Source of the DNA: Sandaracinus amylolyticus
GTDB lineage: Bacteria > Myxococcota_A > Polyangia > Polyangiales > Sandaracinaceae
Reading direction: 5' to 3'
DNA: 64,000 nt
Assembly: GCF_000737325.1 (NCBI RefSeq)
Contig: NZ_CP011125.1
Location: 9,300,001-9,364,000 of the forward strand
Shown here: positions 24,692-33,727 of the stretch, in pieces
Layout: each line of letters begins with the position of its first letter
Position numbering within the stretch: position 1 is the stretch's first letter
Program-made: the position numbers and the translations under genes
Notes under the pieces: generated by a model
What the model was told of the DNA's origin: nothing
The model's input: only the letters and a program-made list of their open reading frames with translations
Database searches by the model: none

Positions 24692-26581
24692 TCAACGACC
24701 GGCGAGCTCGAGCGCCCAACCTTCGAGCCGCCCGACGTCGCCCGGCGCGTGATCTTCGACGCGCAGCGTCCACGCGCCGCGCGCGTGCATGCCCGCGAGC
24801 TCGCGCGCGTCGAGCTCGATCGCGAGATCGTCGGCGCCCGCGCCGGTGCGATCGTGGAGCACGCGCTCGAGGCCCTCGTGCTCCAGCACGACGCGCAGAT
24901 CGCCGCGGTACGGATGGGTCACGCGCGCGTGCACGATCGCGCGCTCCACGAGGACGTCGTCGTGCACCGCGATCGTGCTCTCGAGTCCGTCCGAGAGCGC
25001 GTCCGGCACGTCGAGGGGCGCGCCGACCGTGGTGTACGTGCGCAGGAAGCGCGGAGGCTGCGCGCCGTCGAGTGTCGTGCTCGGGGCCGAGGGATCGTGC
25101 ACCTCGAGCTCGAGGCTCCAGCGGAGCAAGTGCCCGATCGCGCCGCGCTCGCGGTCGACGACGAAGAGCTCCCACTGCCCGTACGCGTCGTCGCCGGCGA
25201 CCTCGTCGATCGTGAACGACGCCCAGAGCCAGCCCTCGTCACCGCCGCGCGGGTTGCGATCGAAGAGCACCACGCGATCGAGCCCGCGATGGAGCACGAC
25301 CTGCGCGTCCTCGAGGGCTTCGTGCAGCAGCTCGACGTGCACCGTCGCGCGCTCCGCGACGACGTGGTCGCGCACCTCGATCGCCGACGACACGCCGGGC
25401 TCGGGCCAGTCGGGCACCAGCCGATCGACGACGCGCGAGAGCTCGACGGTGCGTCGCTCGCGGAGATCGGCGCGCGCGCTCCGCAGCAGCGCACGCACGT
25501 GATCCACGCGCACAGGCGCGCTCGCCCCCGCGCCGACCGGCAGCCACGCCCACGCCGGGCGCGCACCGTCGGCGATCCACTCGCCGCCGATCACGTGCCC
25601 GCGCGCGTCGACCGCGAGGAGGAAGTGGTGGCGCTCCACCGCGGCGTCGACGTCCACGTCGACCACGAGCTCGACCCAGCGCGAAGGACGAAGCGCGCTC
25701 TCGCGACCGCCGAGCAGGCGCAGCACCTCGGCCTCGCCGCGCTCGAGCCGCAGCACCACGCGGTATCCGTCGATCACCGCGCTCTCGCCGTCGTCGCGCT
25801 CGATCGCCAGCGCGCGCTCGCGATCACCGACGACGTTCCCGAGCAGCAGGTGGAACGCGCCCGCGTTGATCGGCGCGCACCCGCGGCGTGCCGGTCGATC
25901 GAGCGTGCAGCGATCGCCGATGACGAGCGCTCGCGGATCGCCGTGCATGATCGCGAGCAGCGCGCGCACGTCGCGCGGCTCGAAGCGCACGCCGTGGTGC
26001 TCGACCGCATCGAGGGGCGCGGGCTCGAGCGCGCGCGCCGCGGCCCGCGCGCGGCCCACCCACGTCGTGTCTGCGCCGTCGAGATCGTCGCACTCGTCGA
26101 TCGCGCCGTCGCCGTCGTCGTCGACGCGGTTGCGCGCGGCGCCGTCGCGGCGATCGGTGAACGCGCGCATCGCGGGGCCGAGCTCGTCGTAGTACGCGGG
26201 ATCCCACGCGCCGCGCTCGCACGACGCGCGCGTCAGCGGGCGCAGCGTCGCGAAGCGCGCGCTCGGGGCCCAGCCGTGGAACGCGCGATCGTAGGCCGTG
26301 AGCGCGCCGACGATCTCGTCGTCGCTCGGCCGCTCGCGCGGCCAGTCGTGATCCTGCGCGCGCCCTTCGAAGCGCAGCGCATCGAGCTGGGTGTCGAGCG
26401 CAACGCCGAACGTCGGGCGCGTCGCGCTGGTGTGGAACGCGGTCGCGGGCGACTCGGGCACGACGACGGTGGGACCGTCCTCGGGCTTGCTCGCGGCGTC
26501 GAGCGATGGGTCCGCGCTCGCAGCACAGCCGGTGAGCACGAGCGGTAGCGCGAGCCGGGCAGCGTTCTGTCGGTCGAGCAT
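24692..26581 (-). CDS. lipoprotein TGase-elicitor-like domain with two P-domains
   Basis: A 629-residue lipoprotein (LVLTGC, Cys19). Residues about 85-270 match the transglutaminase-elicitor fold: GAWDPAYYDELGPAMRAF, NRVDDDGDGAIDECDDLDG, HHGVRFEPRDVRALLAIMHG, INAGAFHLLLGN. Where active relatives have a Cys in a GLCHAWAPA-type motif, this protein reads WVGRARAAARALEP with no Cys, so it is probably not an active transglutaminase. Two proprotein-convertase P-domain-like beta-sandwiches follow (residues about 395-500 and 520-629), each with RGDLRVVL/AQVVLHRG and WTLRVEDHA-type strands. Likely a surface binding protein. It is followed at once by the P460-like gene. Confidence 0.72.
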   Translation of the reverse strand: MLDRQNAARLALPLVLTGCAASADPSLDAASKPEDGPTVVVPESPATAFHTSATRPTFGVALDTQLDALRFEGRAQDHDWPRERPSDDEIVGALTAYDRAFHGWAPSARFATLRPLTRASCERGAWDPAYYDELGPAMRAFTDRRDGAARNRVDDDGDGAIDECDDLDGADTTWVGRARAAARALEPAPLDAVEHHGVRFEPRDVRALLAIMHGDPRALVIGDRCTLDRPARRGCAPINAGAFHLLLGNVVGDRERALAIERDDGESAVIDGYRVVLRLERGEAEVLRLLGGRESALRPSRWVELVVDVDVDAAVERHHFLLAVDARGHVIGGEWIADGARPAWAWLPVGAGASAPVRVDHVRALLRSARADLRERRTVELSRVVDRLVPDWPEPGVSSAIEVRDHVVAERATVHVELLHEALEDAQVVLHRGLDRVVLFDRNPRGGDEGWLWASFTIDEVAGDDAYGQWELFVVDRERGAIGHLLRWSLELEVHDPSAPSTTLDGAQPPRFLRTYTTVGAPLDVPDALSDGLESTIAVHDDVLVERAIVHARVTHPYRGDLRVVLEHEGLERVLHDRTGAGADDLAIELDARELAGMHARGAWTLRVEDHAPGDVGRLEGWALELAGR

Positions 26582-26732
26582 GACGCAGTGCGTCGCAACC
26601 GGTGTGCCGTGCCGCCTCGTCCCAAGGTTCTGCTGGGATTGCGCCGATCGAGCCCGATGGCCGATCGCGCCGGTCAGCGTGGTGGCCACCTCGGCGTGCG
26701 GTCTCGTCTCGCTCGCAACGGCGTCGAAACAA

Positions 26733-26770
26733 GCGCTACGGAATGCGTAGCGCTACGAATTCCGTAGCGC
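26733..26770 (+). promoter_or_regulatory. 38-bp near-perfect palindrome, probable operator
   Basis: Arms GCGCTACGGAAT (26733-26744) and ATTCCGTAGCGC (26759-26770) surround the perfect 12-bp palindrome CGTAGCGCTACG (26746-26757) on the same dyad axis; only one pair (26745/26758) mismatches. It ends 24 bp before the ATG of the DUF2141 gene, in the divergent space with the gene starting at 26581. This is the form expected of a high-affinity site for a dimeric or doubly dimeric repressor. Confidence 0.65.
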
Positions 26771-26794
26771 GCGCCGCGGCCCTACATCCACGCC

Positions 26795-27271
26795 ATGCAG
26801 CGCGTGCCGTGGATGTCGTCGGTGATGGGCGCGGCGATCGTCGCCGTCGCGTTGGGCCCCGCGTCGACCTCGGGTCAGGCGTCTCGCGACGACGAGCGCA
26901 CGCCGGGGATCGTCGTCGTCATGCGCGGCCTGCGCAACGATCGCGGCGTCGCGAGCGCGGGCCTCTACGGCTCGGCGGCGACGTGGACGCAGTCGGGCCG
27001 CGAGGTCGCGACGTGCAACGCGCCCGTCGTCGACGGCGTCTCGCGCTGTCGCCTCGAGAACGTGCCGCCGGGCCGCTACGCGATCGGCGTGATGCACGAC
27101 GAGGATCGCGACGGCGAGTTCGACACCGGCTTCCTCGGCATCCCGTCGGAGGGCTACGGGTTCTCGCGCGACGTGCGCGGCACGTTCGGTCCGCCCTCGT
27201 TCGAGTCGGCGTCGTTCGAGCACACCGGCGGCGTGCTCTCGGTGCCGATCACGATGCGTTACGGCATCTGA
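26795..27271 (+). CDS. DUF2141 domain exported protein
   Basis: A 158-residue protein with an N-terminal signal segment (MGAAIVAVALGPASTSGQA) and a DUF2141 domain: GIVVVMRGLRNDRGVASAGL, LENVPPGRYAIGVMHDEDRD, GEFDTGFLGIPSEGYGFSRD, then FGPPSFESASF. DUF2141 proteins are exported beta-sandwich proteins of unknown role, often linked with outer-membrane or exopolysaccharide functions. A striking palindrome lies directly upstream. The 3' end overlaps the convergent glycosyltransferase gene by 13 bp, within a 12-bp tandem duplication. Confidence 0.87.
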   Translation: MQRVPWMSSVMGAAIVAVALGPASTSGQASRDDERTPGIVVVMRGLRNDRGVASAGLYGSAATWTQSGREVATCNAPVVDGVSRCRLENVPPGRYAIGVMHDEDRDGEFDTGFLGIPSEGYGFSRDVRGTFGPPSFESASFEHTGGVLSVPITMRYGI

Positions 27272-28464
27272 GGGGGCATCTGAGGGACGCGCGCCGGCGC
27301 CGCGTCGAGCACGCCGAGCCGGCCGCGCGCGTCGAGCTCGTAGCTCCGACCGCGCCACACGATCGCACGCGTGAAGTGCGCGCACGCGAACCACCACGGC
27401 ACCATCGCGAGGCACACGAACGGCGCCCACCAGAGCGAGAGCGGCGTCGGTGCGCCGCCCTGCTGTCGTCGCAGCGCCTCGAGCGACGCGACGACCGACA
27501 CGCTCGTCGCCGCGAAGAGCGCGCCCGACGTCACGTCCGCGATCGCCATCGAGACGAGCGCGCCGACGATCCCGAGCGCGTAGAGGCCGACCCAGATCGC
27601 CGCGGGCACGGAGTACGGCCAGAACGGGATCCCGGTGCGCGCGAACACCATCCACCGCAGCGCCGTGCCGCGGAGATCGCGCGTGGGGAGGCCCTCCTGC
27701 ACGATCGCGATCGGGCTGCGCCAGAGCACGTTGCGATAACCCGTGGCAGCGAGCCGCGCGCCGATGTTCATGTCGTCGACGAGCTCTCCGGAGCTGCCTT
27801 CGAGACCGCCGCACGCTTCGAGCGCAGTGCGGCGCAGCACCATCGTCTGGCCCATCACGAAGGGCAGGCTGCCGCTCCTGCGGCTCGCGAGCGCGACCTG
27901 CGGCCCGTAGATGCCGTCGAGCAGGAGGCCGTAGCCGACGTCGCCGAGCGTGCGCGGAGGGCGCGTGCCGATGGCGCGCGCGAACGCGGCCCCGACGTCG
28001 CGCGACGCGACCACGGCGCTCGCGAGCTCCTCGAGAAGCCCTGTGCTCGGGCGCGTGTCGGAGTCGGCGAAGCAGACGAGCGGCGTGCGCGCGCGCGCGG
28101 CGCGCAGACCGACGATCATCGCGTGGAGCTTGCCGGTGCGACCGCGCGGTGGAGGGCCTGCGATGACAACGCGGGCGCTCGATCCCTCGCGCTCGATCAC
28201 GCGCTCGAGCACCGGCAGCGCCGGCTCGTGCTCGTCGTCGACGACGAAGATCGTCTCGAGCTCCGCGGGATAACGCACGCGGAGCGCGGCCTGTGTGTTC
28301 TCGTCGAGGCCGGGATCGAGCCCGCGCACCGGGCGGACGACGGTCATGCTCGGGAGCGACACGTCGGGGCGCACGTCGTCGTCGAGCGCGCGCAGCGCGT
28401 TCGAGAGGATTACGTACGTGAGGCCCGACGCGAGCGCGCCCGCGATGGCGACCCAGAGCAGCAT
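27259..28464 (-). CDS. GT21/ceramide-glucosyltransferase-like glycosyltransferase
   Basis: A 401-residue membrane GT-A glycosyltransferase. An N-terminal helix (WVAIAGALASGLTYVIL) is followed by VVRPVRGLDPGLDENTQAAL, the acidic DDEHEP, the DxD-like CFADSDTRPS, the catalytic-base VDDMNIGARL and a (Q/R)xxRW-type motif (RGTALRW). Three C-terminal hydrophobic segments close the protein. This motif set is that of GT21 ceramide glucosyltransferases and the bacterial HpnI hopanoid enzymes. It probably transfers a sugar to a lipid at the inner membrane. It is divergent from the GH38-type gene, with only 17 bp between the annotated starts. Confidence 0.82.
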   Translation of the reverse strand: MLLWVAIAGALASGLTYVILSNALRALDDDVRPDVSLPSMTVVRPVRGLDPGLDENTQAALRVRYPAELETIFVVDDEHEPALPVLERVIEREGSSARVVIAGPPPRGRTGKLHAMIVGLRAARARTPLVCFADSDTRPSTGLLEELASAVVASRDVGAAFARAIGTRPPRTLGDVGYGLLLDGIYGPQVALASRRSGSLPFVMGQTMVLRRTALEACGGLEGSSGELVDDMNIGARLAATGYRNVLWRSPIAIVQEGLPTRDLRGTALRWMVFARTGIPFWPYSVPAAIWVGLYALGIVGALVSMAIADVTSGALFAATSVSVVASLEALRRQQGGAPTPLSLWWAPFVCLAMVPWWFACAHFTRAIVWRGRSYELDARGRLGVLDAAPARVPQMPPQMP

Positions 28465-28481
28465 CGACGGCTCGAGGATGC

Positions 28482-30983
28482 ATGCGTGGATCCACGCGCG
28501 CGCCGGCTCGCGTGTCGTCGTGCGACGTCGTTCGCGCTCGCGACTCCGGGGTCTACACGAGCGTGGTGGCTGCGCGCACGAGCGAGCGAGAGCATCGGCT
28601 CCGACGGCGCCTCGGGATCCCCGACGACGCTCGCCACGTGCTGGTGCTCGGCGAGAGCAGCCACTGGGATCCCAACTGGCTCTTCACGTCGGAGGAGTAC
28701 TACGAGCGCCGCATCGAGCGGATCTTGGACGAGGTCCTGCGCGAGCTGCAGCGCGAGCCGAGGCGCGTCTTCTCGCTCGAGGCGATCTTCTTCCTGAGGC
28801 TCTATTGGGAGCGGCGCCCGGATCGGCGCGATCTCTTGCGCCAGCTGGTCGCGGAGCGACGACTGCAGCTCACGGGCACCGGGATCACGACGCCTGACAC
28901 GGTGATTCCCGCCACCGAGGCGATCCTCCGCGATTACCTGCTCGGGCAGGAGTGGCTGAGGGCGCACGGCTTCGAGGCGGAGCCGCGGCTCGCGTACCTG
29001 CCCGACGACTTCGGGTGCTCGCCCGCGTGGCCCGCGATCCTCGTCGCGCTGGGGTTCGATCGCACCGCGCTCACGCGCATCGACGGGATGTACTTCGTGG
29101 GCGCGGATCTGCGCCTTCCGTCGTCCTATCCGCTGCCGGGATCGAGCGCGCACCTGCTCGCGAACGAGCTGCGGACGCAGGACTTCGTGTGGCGCGCGCC
29201 CGACGGATCCGAGGTGCTCTGTCACTGGAACGCATTCACGTATTTCCAGGGCGACATGCTCGCTCACCTCGGCGTGATCCGATGGATGGGAATGACGCTC
29301 GGAGTGCCCTGGCGAACGGGACGTCACATCGCGTCGCGCATCGCCGGGCTGGTGAGGCAGCTCGCGCCCTTGTCGCGGACTCCGTACCTGTTCTGTCCGA
29401 TCGGATGTGACTTCAACGGTCCGATCGAGCGTCTCTGCGAGCTGCTCGAGCGCTACGACCGCACGCGATTCGGAGACTCCGGCACTTGGGTCGTGAGCGC
29501 GGGTTTGGACGACTACCTCGATCTCGTCGACTGCCATCGCGATTCACTGCCGGTGCTCGAGCTCGACCCCAACCCGTACTGGATGGGGTTCTATGCATCG
29601 CGGCCCAACGTCAAACGACTGTCGAATCGCATCGTGCGCAAGCTGGTGCTCGCGGAGAAGCTCGCGTTCGACCCCGCGCGAGATCCTGCGCCGCACGATG
29701 CGGAGCTCGACGATGCGTGGGACCTCGTCGCGCTGACGAACCATCACGATCTCGTCACCGGCACGTCGCCCGAGCGCGTCTATCGCACCGAGCAGCTGCC
29801 CTGGCTCCAGCGCGCCGAGTCGCTCGCGGATCGCGTGCTCGACCGCGCGCGGGGCGACGCGCCCGAGACGCGTGCTCCGACGACGTCGTCCTCCGAGCTC
29901 GAGTGGACCCTGCACGACGGTCGCCTCGACGTGCGCACCGAGCACTACGCGCTGACGATCACCGAGGCGTCGGGCGGCTGTCTCACGAGCTATCGCGACG
30001 CGACGGGAGAGCGCCTGTCGGCGCCGGGCAATGATCTCGTCGCGTACGTCGACTCCGGTGGTCTGTGGCGCATGGGGCACGAGTATCTCGGCGGGCGGTT
30101 CCGCGAGATCGAGCGCACCAGCGATCGCCCGGCGCGCATCGACGCGCGGGAAGCGGATGGTGTGCTCGAGGTCGTCGTGCGCGCGCGGCTCTGCGGCCAC
30201 GACGTCGTGCGCTACGTCTGGCTCGGCGGCGGCTCGCCGATCGTACGCATGCACGTCGACGGCACCGCCGCGGCGCGCCGCACCATCACGTGTCGGCTCC
30301 CGCTCGCGTCGACGGCGCGCTCGCTCTCGATGAACGTTCCGGGCGGCGTGGTGACGCGCCCGCACCACAAGCTCTACGACCCGACGTTCTGGCCCGCGCG
30401 CTCGTTCGCGCACGTCGAAGATCCCGCGGGATTCGGGCTCGCGGTGTTCCTCGGTGGGCCGGCGTGCGTGGCGCTGACGCGGCCGGGCGTCGTCGAGTGG
30501 GTGGTGCTGCGCCACGCGCCGCTCGAGATGGCGTTCGGCGTCGTGCCGCTGCCCGCGCACCCCGCGTCGGGCGTCGGCACCGCGGAGGACGGAGTCGAGT
30601 ACGCGGTGTGGCTCACCGGGCCCGGCGATCATCGCGCGCACCACCTGCCGCGCGAGGTGCGGCGCTCGCTGCGCGCAGGGCTCACCGCGCCGCGCTCGAT
30701 CGACCTCGACGCGATCGCGAGCGAGGTGATGACCACCGACTGCGACGACGTGCTCGTCAGCGCGATCAAGGTCGCGAGCCGCGGCGGTGGGCACGTCGTG
30801 CGGCTGCGCAGCTATCGGCCCGGAGAGCGCATCGACGTGCGACTCCGTTGTGGGCGGCGCGCGATCCGCGAGGCGCGCCTGTGCGACGCGCGAGAGCGCG
30901 ATCTCGGGCCCCTCGTCGTCGAGGGCGGCGCGGCGCGCGTCACGGTCGAGCGCGCGATCACCAGCGTGCGTGTCTCGTTCTAG
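28482..30983 (+). CDS. glycoside hydrolase family 38-type protein (alpha-mannosidase-like)
   Basis: Up to 833 residues. N-terminal GH38 catalytic features: ESSHWDPNWLFTSEEYY (about 58-74), LTGTGITTPDTVIPATEAIL, the acidic YLPDDFGCSPAWPAILVALG, and LDPNPYWMGFYASRPNVKRL. A middle helical domain (LTNHHDLVTGTSPERVY) and a C-terminal beta-sandwich follow, as in family 38 enzymes that cleave alpha-mannosides. There is no signal peptide, so it is probably cytoplasmic. The start is uncertain: ATG 28482 lies 17 bp from the divergent gene, while GTG 28563 would leave room for promoters. The two divergent genes suggest linked synthesis and turnover of a glycan or glycolipid. The stop codon shares a CTAG with the convergent PAP2 gene. 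Confidence 0.78.
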   Translation: MRGSTRAPARVSSCDVVRARDSGVYTSVVAARTSEREHRLRRRLGIPDDARHVLVLGESSHWDPNWLFTSEEYYERRIERILDEVLRELQREPRRVFSLEAIFFLRLYWERRPDRRDLLRQLVAERRLQLTGTGITTPDTVIPATEAILRDYLLGQEWLRAHGFEAEPRLAYLPDDFGCSPAWPAILVALGFDRTALTRIDGMYFVGADLRLPSSYPLPGSSAHLLANELRTQDFVWRAPDGSEVLCHWNAFTYFQGDMLAHLGVIRWMGMTLGVPWRTGRHIASRIAGLVRQLAPLSRTPYLFCPIGCDFNGPIERLCELLERYDRTRFGDSGTWVVSAGLDDYLDLVDCHRDSLPVLELDPNPYWMGFYASRPNVKRLSNRIVRKLVLAEKLAFDPARDPAPHDAELDDAWDLVALTNHHDLVTGTSPERVYRTEQLPWLQRAESLADRVLDRARGDAPETRAPTTSSSELEWTLHDGRLDVRTEHYALTITEASGGCLTSYRDATGERLSAPGNDLVAYVDSGGLWRMGHEYLGGRFREIERTSDRPARIDAREADGVLEVVVRARLCGHDVVRYVWLGGGSPIVRMHVDGTAAARRTITCRLPLASTARSLSMNVPGGVVTRPHHKLYDPTFWPARSFAHVEDPAGFGLAVFLGGPACVALTRPGVVEWVVLRHAPLEMAFGVVPLPAHPASGVGTAEDGVEYAVWLTGPGDHRAHHLPREVRRSLRAGLTAPRSIDLDAIASEVMTTDCDDVLVSAIKVASRGGGHVVRLRSYRPGERIDVRLRCGRRAIREARLCDARERDLGPLVVEGGAARVTVERAITSVRVSF

Positions 30984-31912
30984 AACACGCCGAAGAGCTG
31001 CATCCCGATCTGCCGCTCGTCGATCATCGGAGCGACCGTCGCCGACGCGCCGTCGATGCCCACGGTGTCCGCCACGTCGAAGTGGAACAGCCACGGCACG
31101 AGCCAGCCGGTGAGCCCACCGACGAGCGCGCCGACGATCACGTCGCTCGCGTAGTGCTTGTCCGCGGCGATGCGCAGCAGACCGACGGTCGTGGCGAGCG
31201 CGAGGCCGGTCGCGCACATCACGGCGTCGCCCTCCTGACCGAAGAGCCCGATCTCCGCGTGCTGCACGCACATCAGCGCGGCGCTCGTGAACGCGAGCGA
31301 CGCGTGGCCGCTGAAGAAGCTCGCGGTGTGCTCGGGCGGGGACTCGCAGAGGGGATCGCTGCTCTGACGCTCCGGGTCCTCGCGGCACGCGCGTGCGTTG
31401 GGTCGCTCGCGGCCGACGACCTTCTTGAAGATGGTGGTCAGCCCGAACGAGATCGCGTGCGCCTGCAGGTTCATCAGGAGCATGCGCGTCATCAGCTCGG
31501 GATCGCCGCGCACGAAGCCCGCCATCAGCGCCGCGTCGACGAGGATCGGCGCGACCACGAGCGTGCCGACGATCGCATCGGAGAGCGTCGAGGCGAGCCG
31601 GCGATCCTCGGGCGCGCGCAGATGGAGCGCGTCGCGTACCGGATCGTCGAAGACAATCCCGCCGCGCCACTGCGGCGTCTCGCGCGTCGGAGACGGCAGG
31701 AACGTCGCGCCGACGACGGCTGCGCTGATGACACCCGACACGACGGCCTCGACCGGATCGAGATCGCGCATCGGAGGGCGCGAGAGCTCGGGCTCGGAAG
31801 GAAGCGGCGTCGACTCCGCGACCGAGGGGAGCGCCGCGGCATCGTCCGCGAGCGCGTGCGCCGGGAAGGACGAGAGAACCACGATCGAAACGAGCACCCG
31901 ACTGCGACGCAC
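30980..31912 (-). CDS. PAP2-family phosphatase (membrane phosphatidic acid phosphatase)
   Basis: A 310-residue protein with a signal-like first helix (VLVSIVVLSSFPAHALA) and several hydrophobic segments. The three PAP2 active-site motifs can be read: KKVVGRERPNAR (KXXXXXXRP), SFFSGHAS (PSGH-like, Phe in place of Pro), and RIAADKHYASDVIVG (RXXXXXHXXXD). The family dephosphorylates lipid phosphates such as phosphatidate or undecaprenyl pyrophosphate at the membrane. The second of two tandem GTG codons (31912) has AGGAG 5 nt upstream. Its stop TAG is the complement of the GH38 gene's TAG. Confidence 0.85.
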   Translation of the reverse strand: MRRSRVLVSIVVLSSFPAHALADDAAALPSVAESTPLPSEPELSRPPMRDLDPVEAVVSGVISAAVVGATFLPSPTRETPQWRGGIVFDDPVRDALHLRAPEDRRLASTLSDAIVGTLVVAPILVDAALMAGFVRGDPELMTRMLLMNLQAHAISFGLTTIFKKVVGRERPNARACREDPERQSSDPLCESPPEHTASFFSGHASLAFTSAALMCVQHAEIGLFGQEGDAVMCATGLALATTVGLLRIAADKHYASDVIVGALVGGLTGWLVPWLFHFDVADTVGIDGASATVAPMIDERQIGMQLFGVF

Positions 31913-32146
31913 CACGACTCCTCTCGCTCGCGAGACGACTCTCCTCTCGAGAGACCGAGCGAGGGTATCGGACGCACCGAGGCGTCGAGGCCCCTCGCGC
32001 GTCGGTGTCGCTCCCGTCCGATCGGCGGGCGGATCGATGTGGGTCCCACCCGCGCGACGTGACGCGATGCGACGGACGCGCAGCGGCGACGTGTGCGCGG
32101 CCCTCGCTCGTCCGCGCACGGCGATCGGAGATGGCGCGCGACCCCG

Positions 32147-33715
32147 ATGGCAAGCGTGTTGCTGACCTCGGGCACGGTGCACCGAACACGCTCGAACGTC
32201 GGTGGCACGCCACGCCCGCAGCGACGATGCGCGGACGCGGCGCTCGTGCTCGCAGCGCTGCTCGCGCTGGCGGCGCCGGCGAGCGATGCGCGCGCGGACG
32301 ATCCGCCCGGGGCCGACGAGAGCGTCCCGAGCGAGCGCGCGCTCGAGGCGCTCGTGACCGAGGCGGACCGCGACGCGTCCGGAGACGACGACGACGAGAG
32401 CGCCGCGGACGAGAGCGCGCCCGAGGCACCGCGACCCGCACGCCCGCCAGATCGCGCGGTGCCCGACTACGACGGTCTCCCCGAGCGCGGCGACGACGCC
32501 GGTGACGTGCTGCTGTGGACGGCGCGCGTGCTGACGAGCCCGCTCTACCTCGTCTCGGAGTTCGTGCTGCGACGTCCCATCGGCTGGGCCCTCACGGAGC
32601 TCGAGCGCCACAAGGTGATCGAGCACCTCGTCAGCTTCTTCCGGTTCGGCCCGAACAACGAGATCACGTTGATGCCGACGTTCCTCTACGAGTTCGGGTT
32701 CCAGCCGAGCATCGGTATCTATGGGTCGTGGGACGACTTCCTCTTCGACCACAACCACATCTCGATCCACGGCGTGTACGGCGGTGACGACTGGCTGAGC
32801 GGGACGATCGCCGAGCGCGTGGAGGTCGCGGACGGCTCGTACATCGGCGCGCGGCTCCTCGCGCGCGAGCGGCCCGACTACGTGTTCGGCGGGATCGGCC
32901 CCGATGCGACCGACGGACAACGTGCGCGATACGGCGCGGTCCGACTCGAGCCGGTGCTCTGGAGCTCGGTTCGATATTGGCAGAGCAGCGATCTCCAGTG
33001 GGAGCTGCGGTATCGGAGCATCGAATTCCAGGATCGCAGTTGGGGCGACGAGCCCTCAGTGCTCGAGCGCGCGATGGAGACCGGCCAGGAAGTGCCGTAC
33101 GGATATCTGACCGGCTACGAGGCGGTCGCGGCGGAGATCACGGTCGACGTGGACACGCGCACGCCGGGCGCGCCGCCCGAGGGAGGCGCACGGCTCGCGG
33201 TGCACGCAGGCGTGCACGGCGCGTTCGGCGGGCTCCCCGAGCTCGATCGCTGGGTCAGCTGGGGCGGCAGCGGAACGCTCGCCGCCGACGTGCTCGGAGG
33301 GCATCGCGTGATCGGCATCACCGCGGACGCGCACCTGATCTCGCCGCTCGGTGACTCGAACGTTCCGTTCACCGAGCTGGTCGAGCTGGGTGGCAGTCGA
33401 GGGCTCCTGCCGGGATATCGCGCCGGTGACATCCAGGGCTTCAGCGCGGTCGGTCTCCTGACGCACTACCAATGGCCGATCTGGGCGTTCCTCGATGCAC
33501 GTCTGTACTTCGGCACCGCGAACGCGTTCGGGCGCCACTTCGAGGACTTCGACGTCGAGCTGCTGCGGCTCACGTTCGGTCTCGAGATCGCGCCGCGGTT
33601 CCCCGTCATCGACGCGCCCTTCACGTTCAACTTCGGGTTCGCGACCGAGACGTTCGAGCGCGGCACGGACATCGACTCGTTCCGCATCGAGATCGGCGCG
33701 AGGGACGCGCTCTAG
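32147..33715 (+). CDS. predicted outer-membrane beta-barrel protein
   Basis: A 522-residue exported protein: signal segment LVLAALLALAAPASDARA, then an acidic Asp/Glu/Ala linker. From about residue 145 there are many alternating aromatic/hydrophobic strands of beta-barrel type (LMPTFLYEFGFQPSIGIYGS, VLWSSVRYWQSSDLQWELRY, WPIWAFLDARLYFGTANAF), ending in APFTFNFGFATETFERGTDI and IEIGARDAL. The segment FTELVELGGSRGLLPGYRAG resembles the LGG..LRGY motif of Omp85/BamA-type barrels. It could be a small Omp85-superfamily or surface-antigen-like protein. No POTRA domain was seen. It is followed after 12 bp by the kinase-fold-like lipoprotein gene, so the two are probably one operon. No ribosome site is clear. 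Confidence 0.62.
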   Translation: MASVLLTSGTVHRTRSNVGGTPRPQRRCADAALVLAALLALAAPASDARADDPPGADESVPSERALEALVTEADRDASGDDDDESAADESAPEAPRPARPPDRAVPDYDGLPERGDDAGDVLLWTARVLTSPLYLVSEFVLRRPIGWALTELERHKVIEHLVSFFRFGPNNEITLMPTFLYEFGFQPSIGIYGSWDDFLFDHNHISIHGVYGGDDWLSGTIAERVEVADGSYIGARLLARERPDYVFGGIGPDATDGQRARYGAVRLEPVLWSSVRYWQSSDLQWELRYRSIEFQDRSWGDEPSVLERAMETGQEVPYGYLTGYEAVAAEITVDVDTRTPGAPPEGGARLAVHAGVHGAFGGLPELDRWVSWGGSGTLAADVLGGHRVIGITADAHLISPLGDSNVPFTELVELGGSRGLLPGYRAGDIQGFSAVGLLTHYQWPIWAFLDARLYFGTANAFGRHFEDFDVELLRLTFGLEIAPRFPVIDAPFTFNFGFATETFERGTDIDSFRIEIGARDAL

Positions 33716-33727
33716 TCGAGGTGCTGC

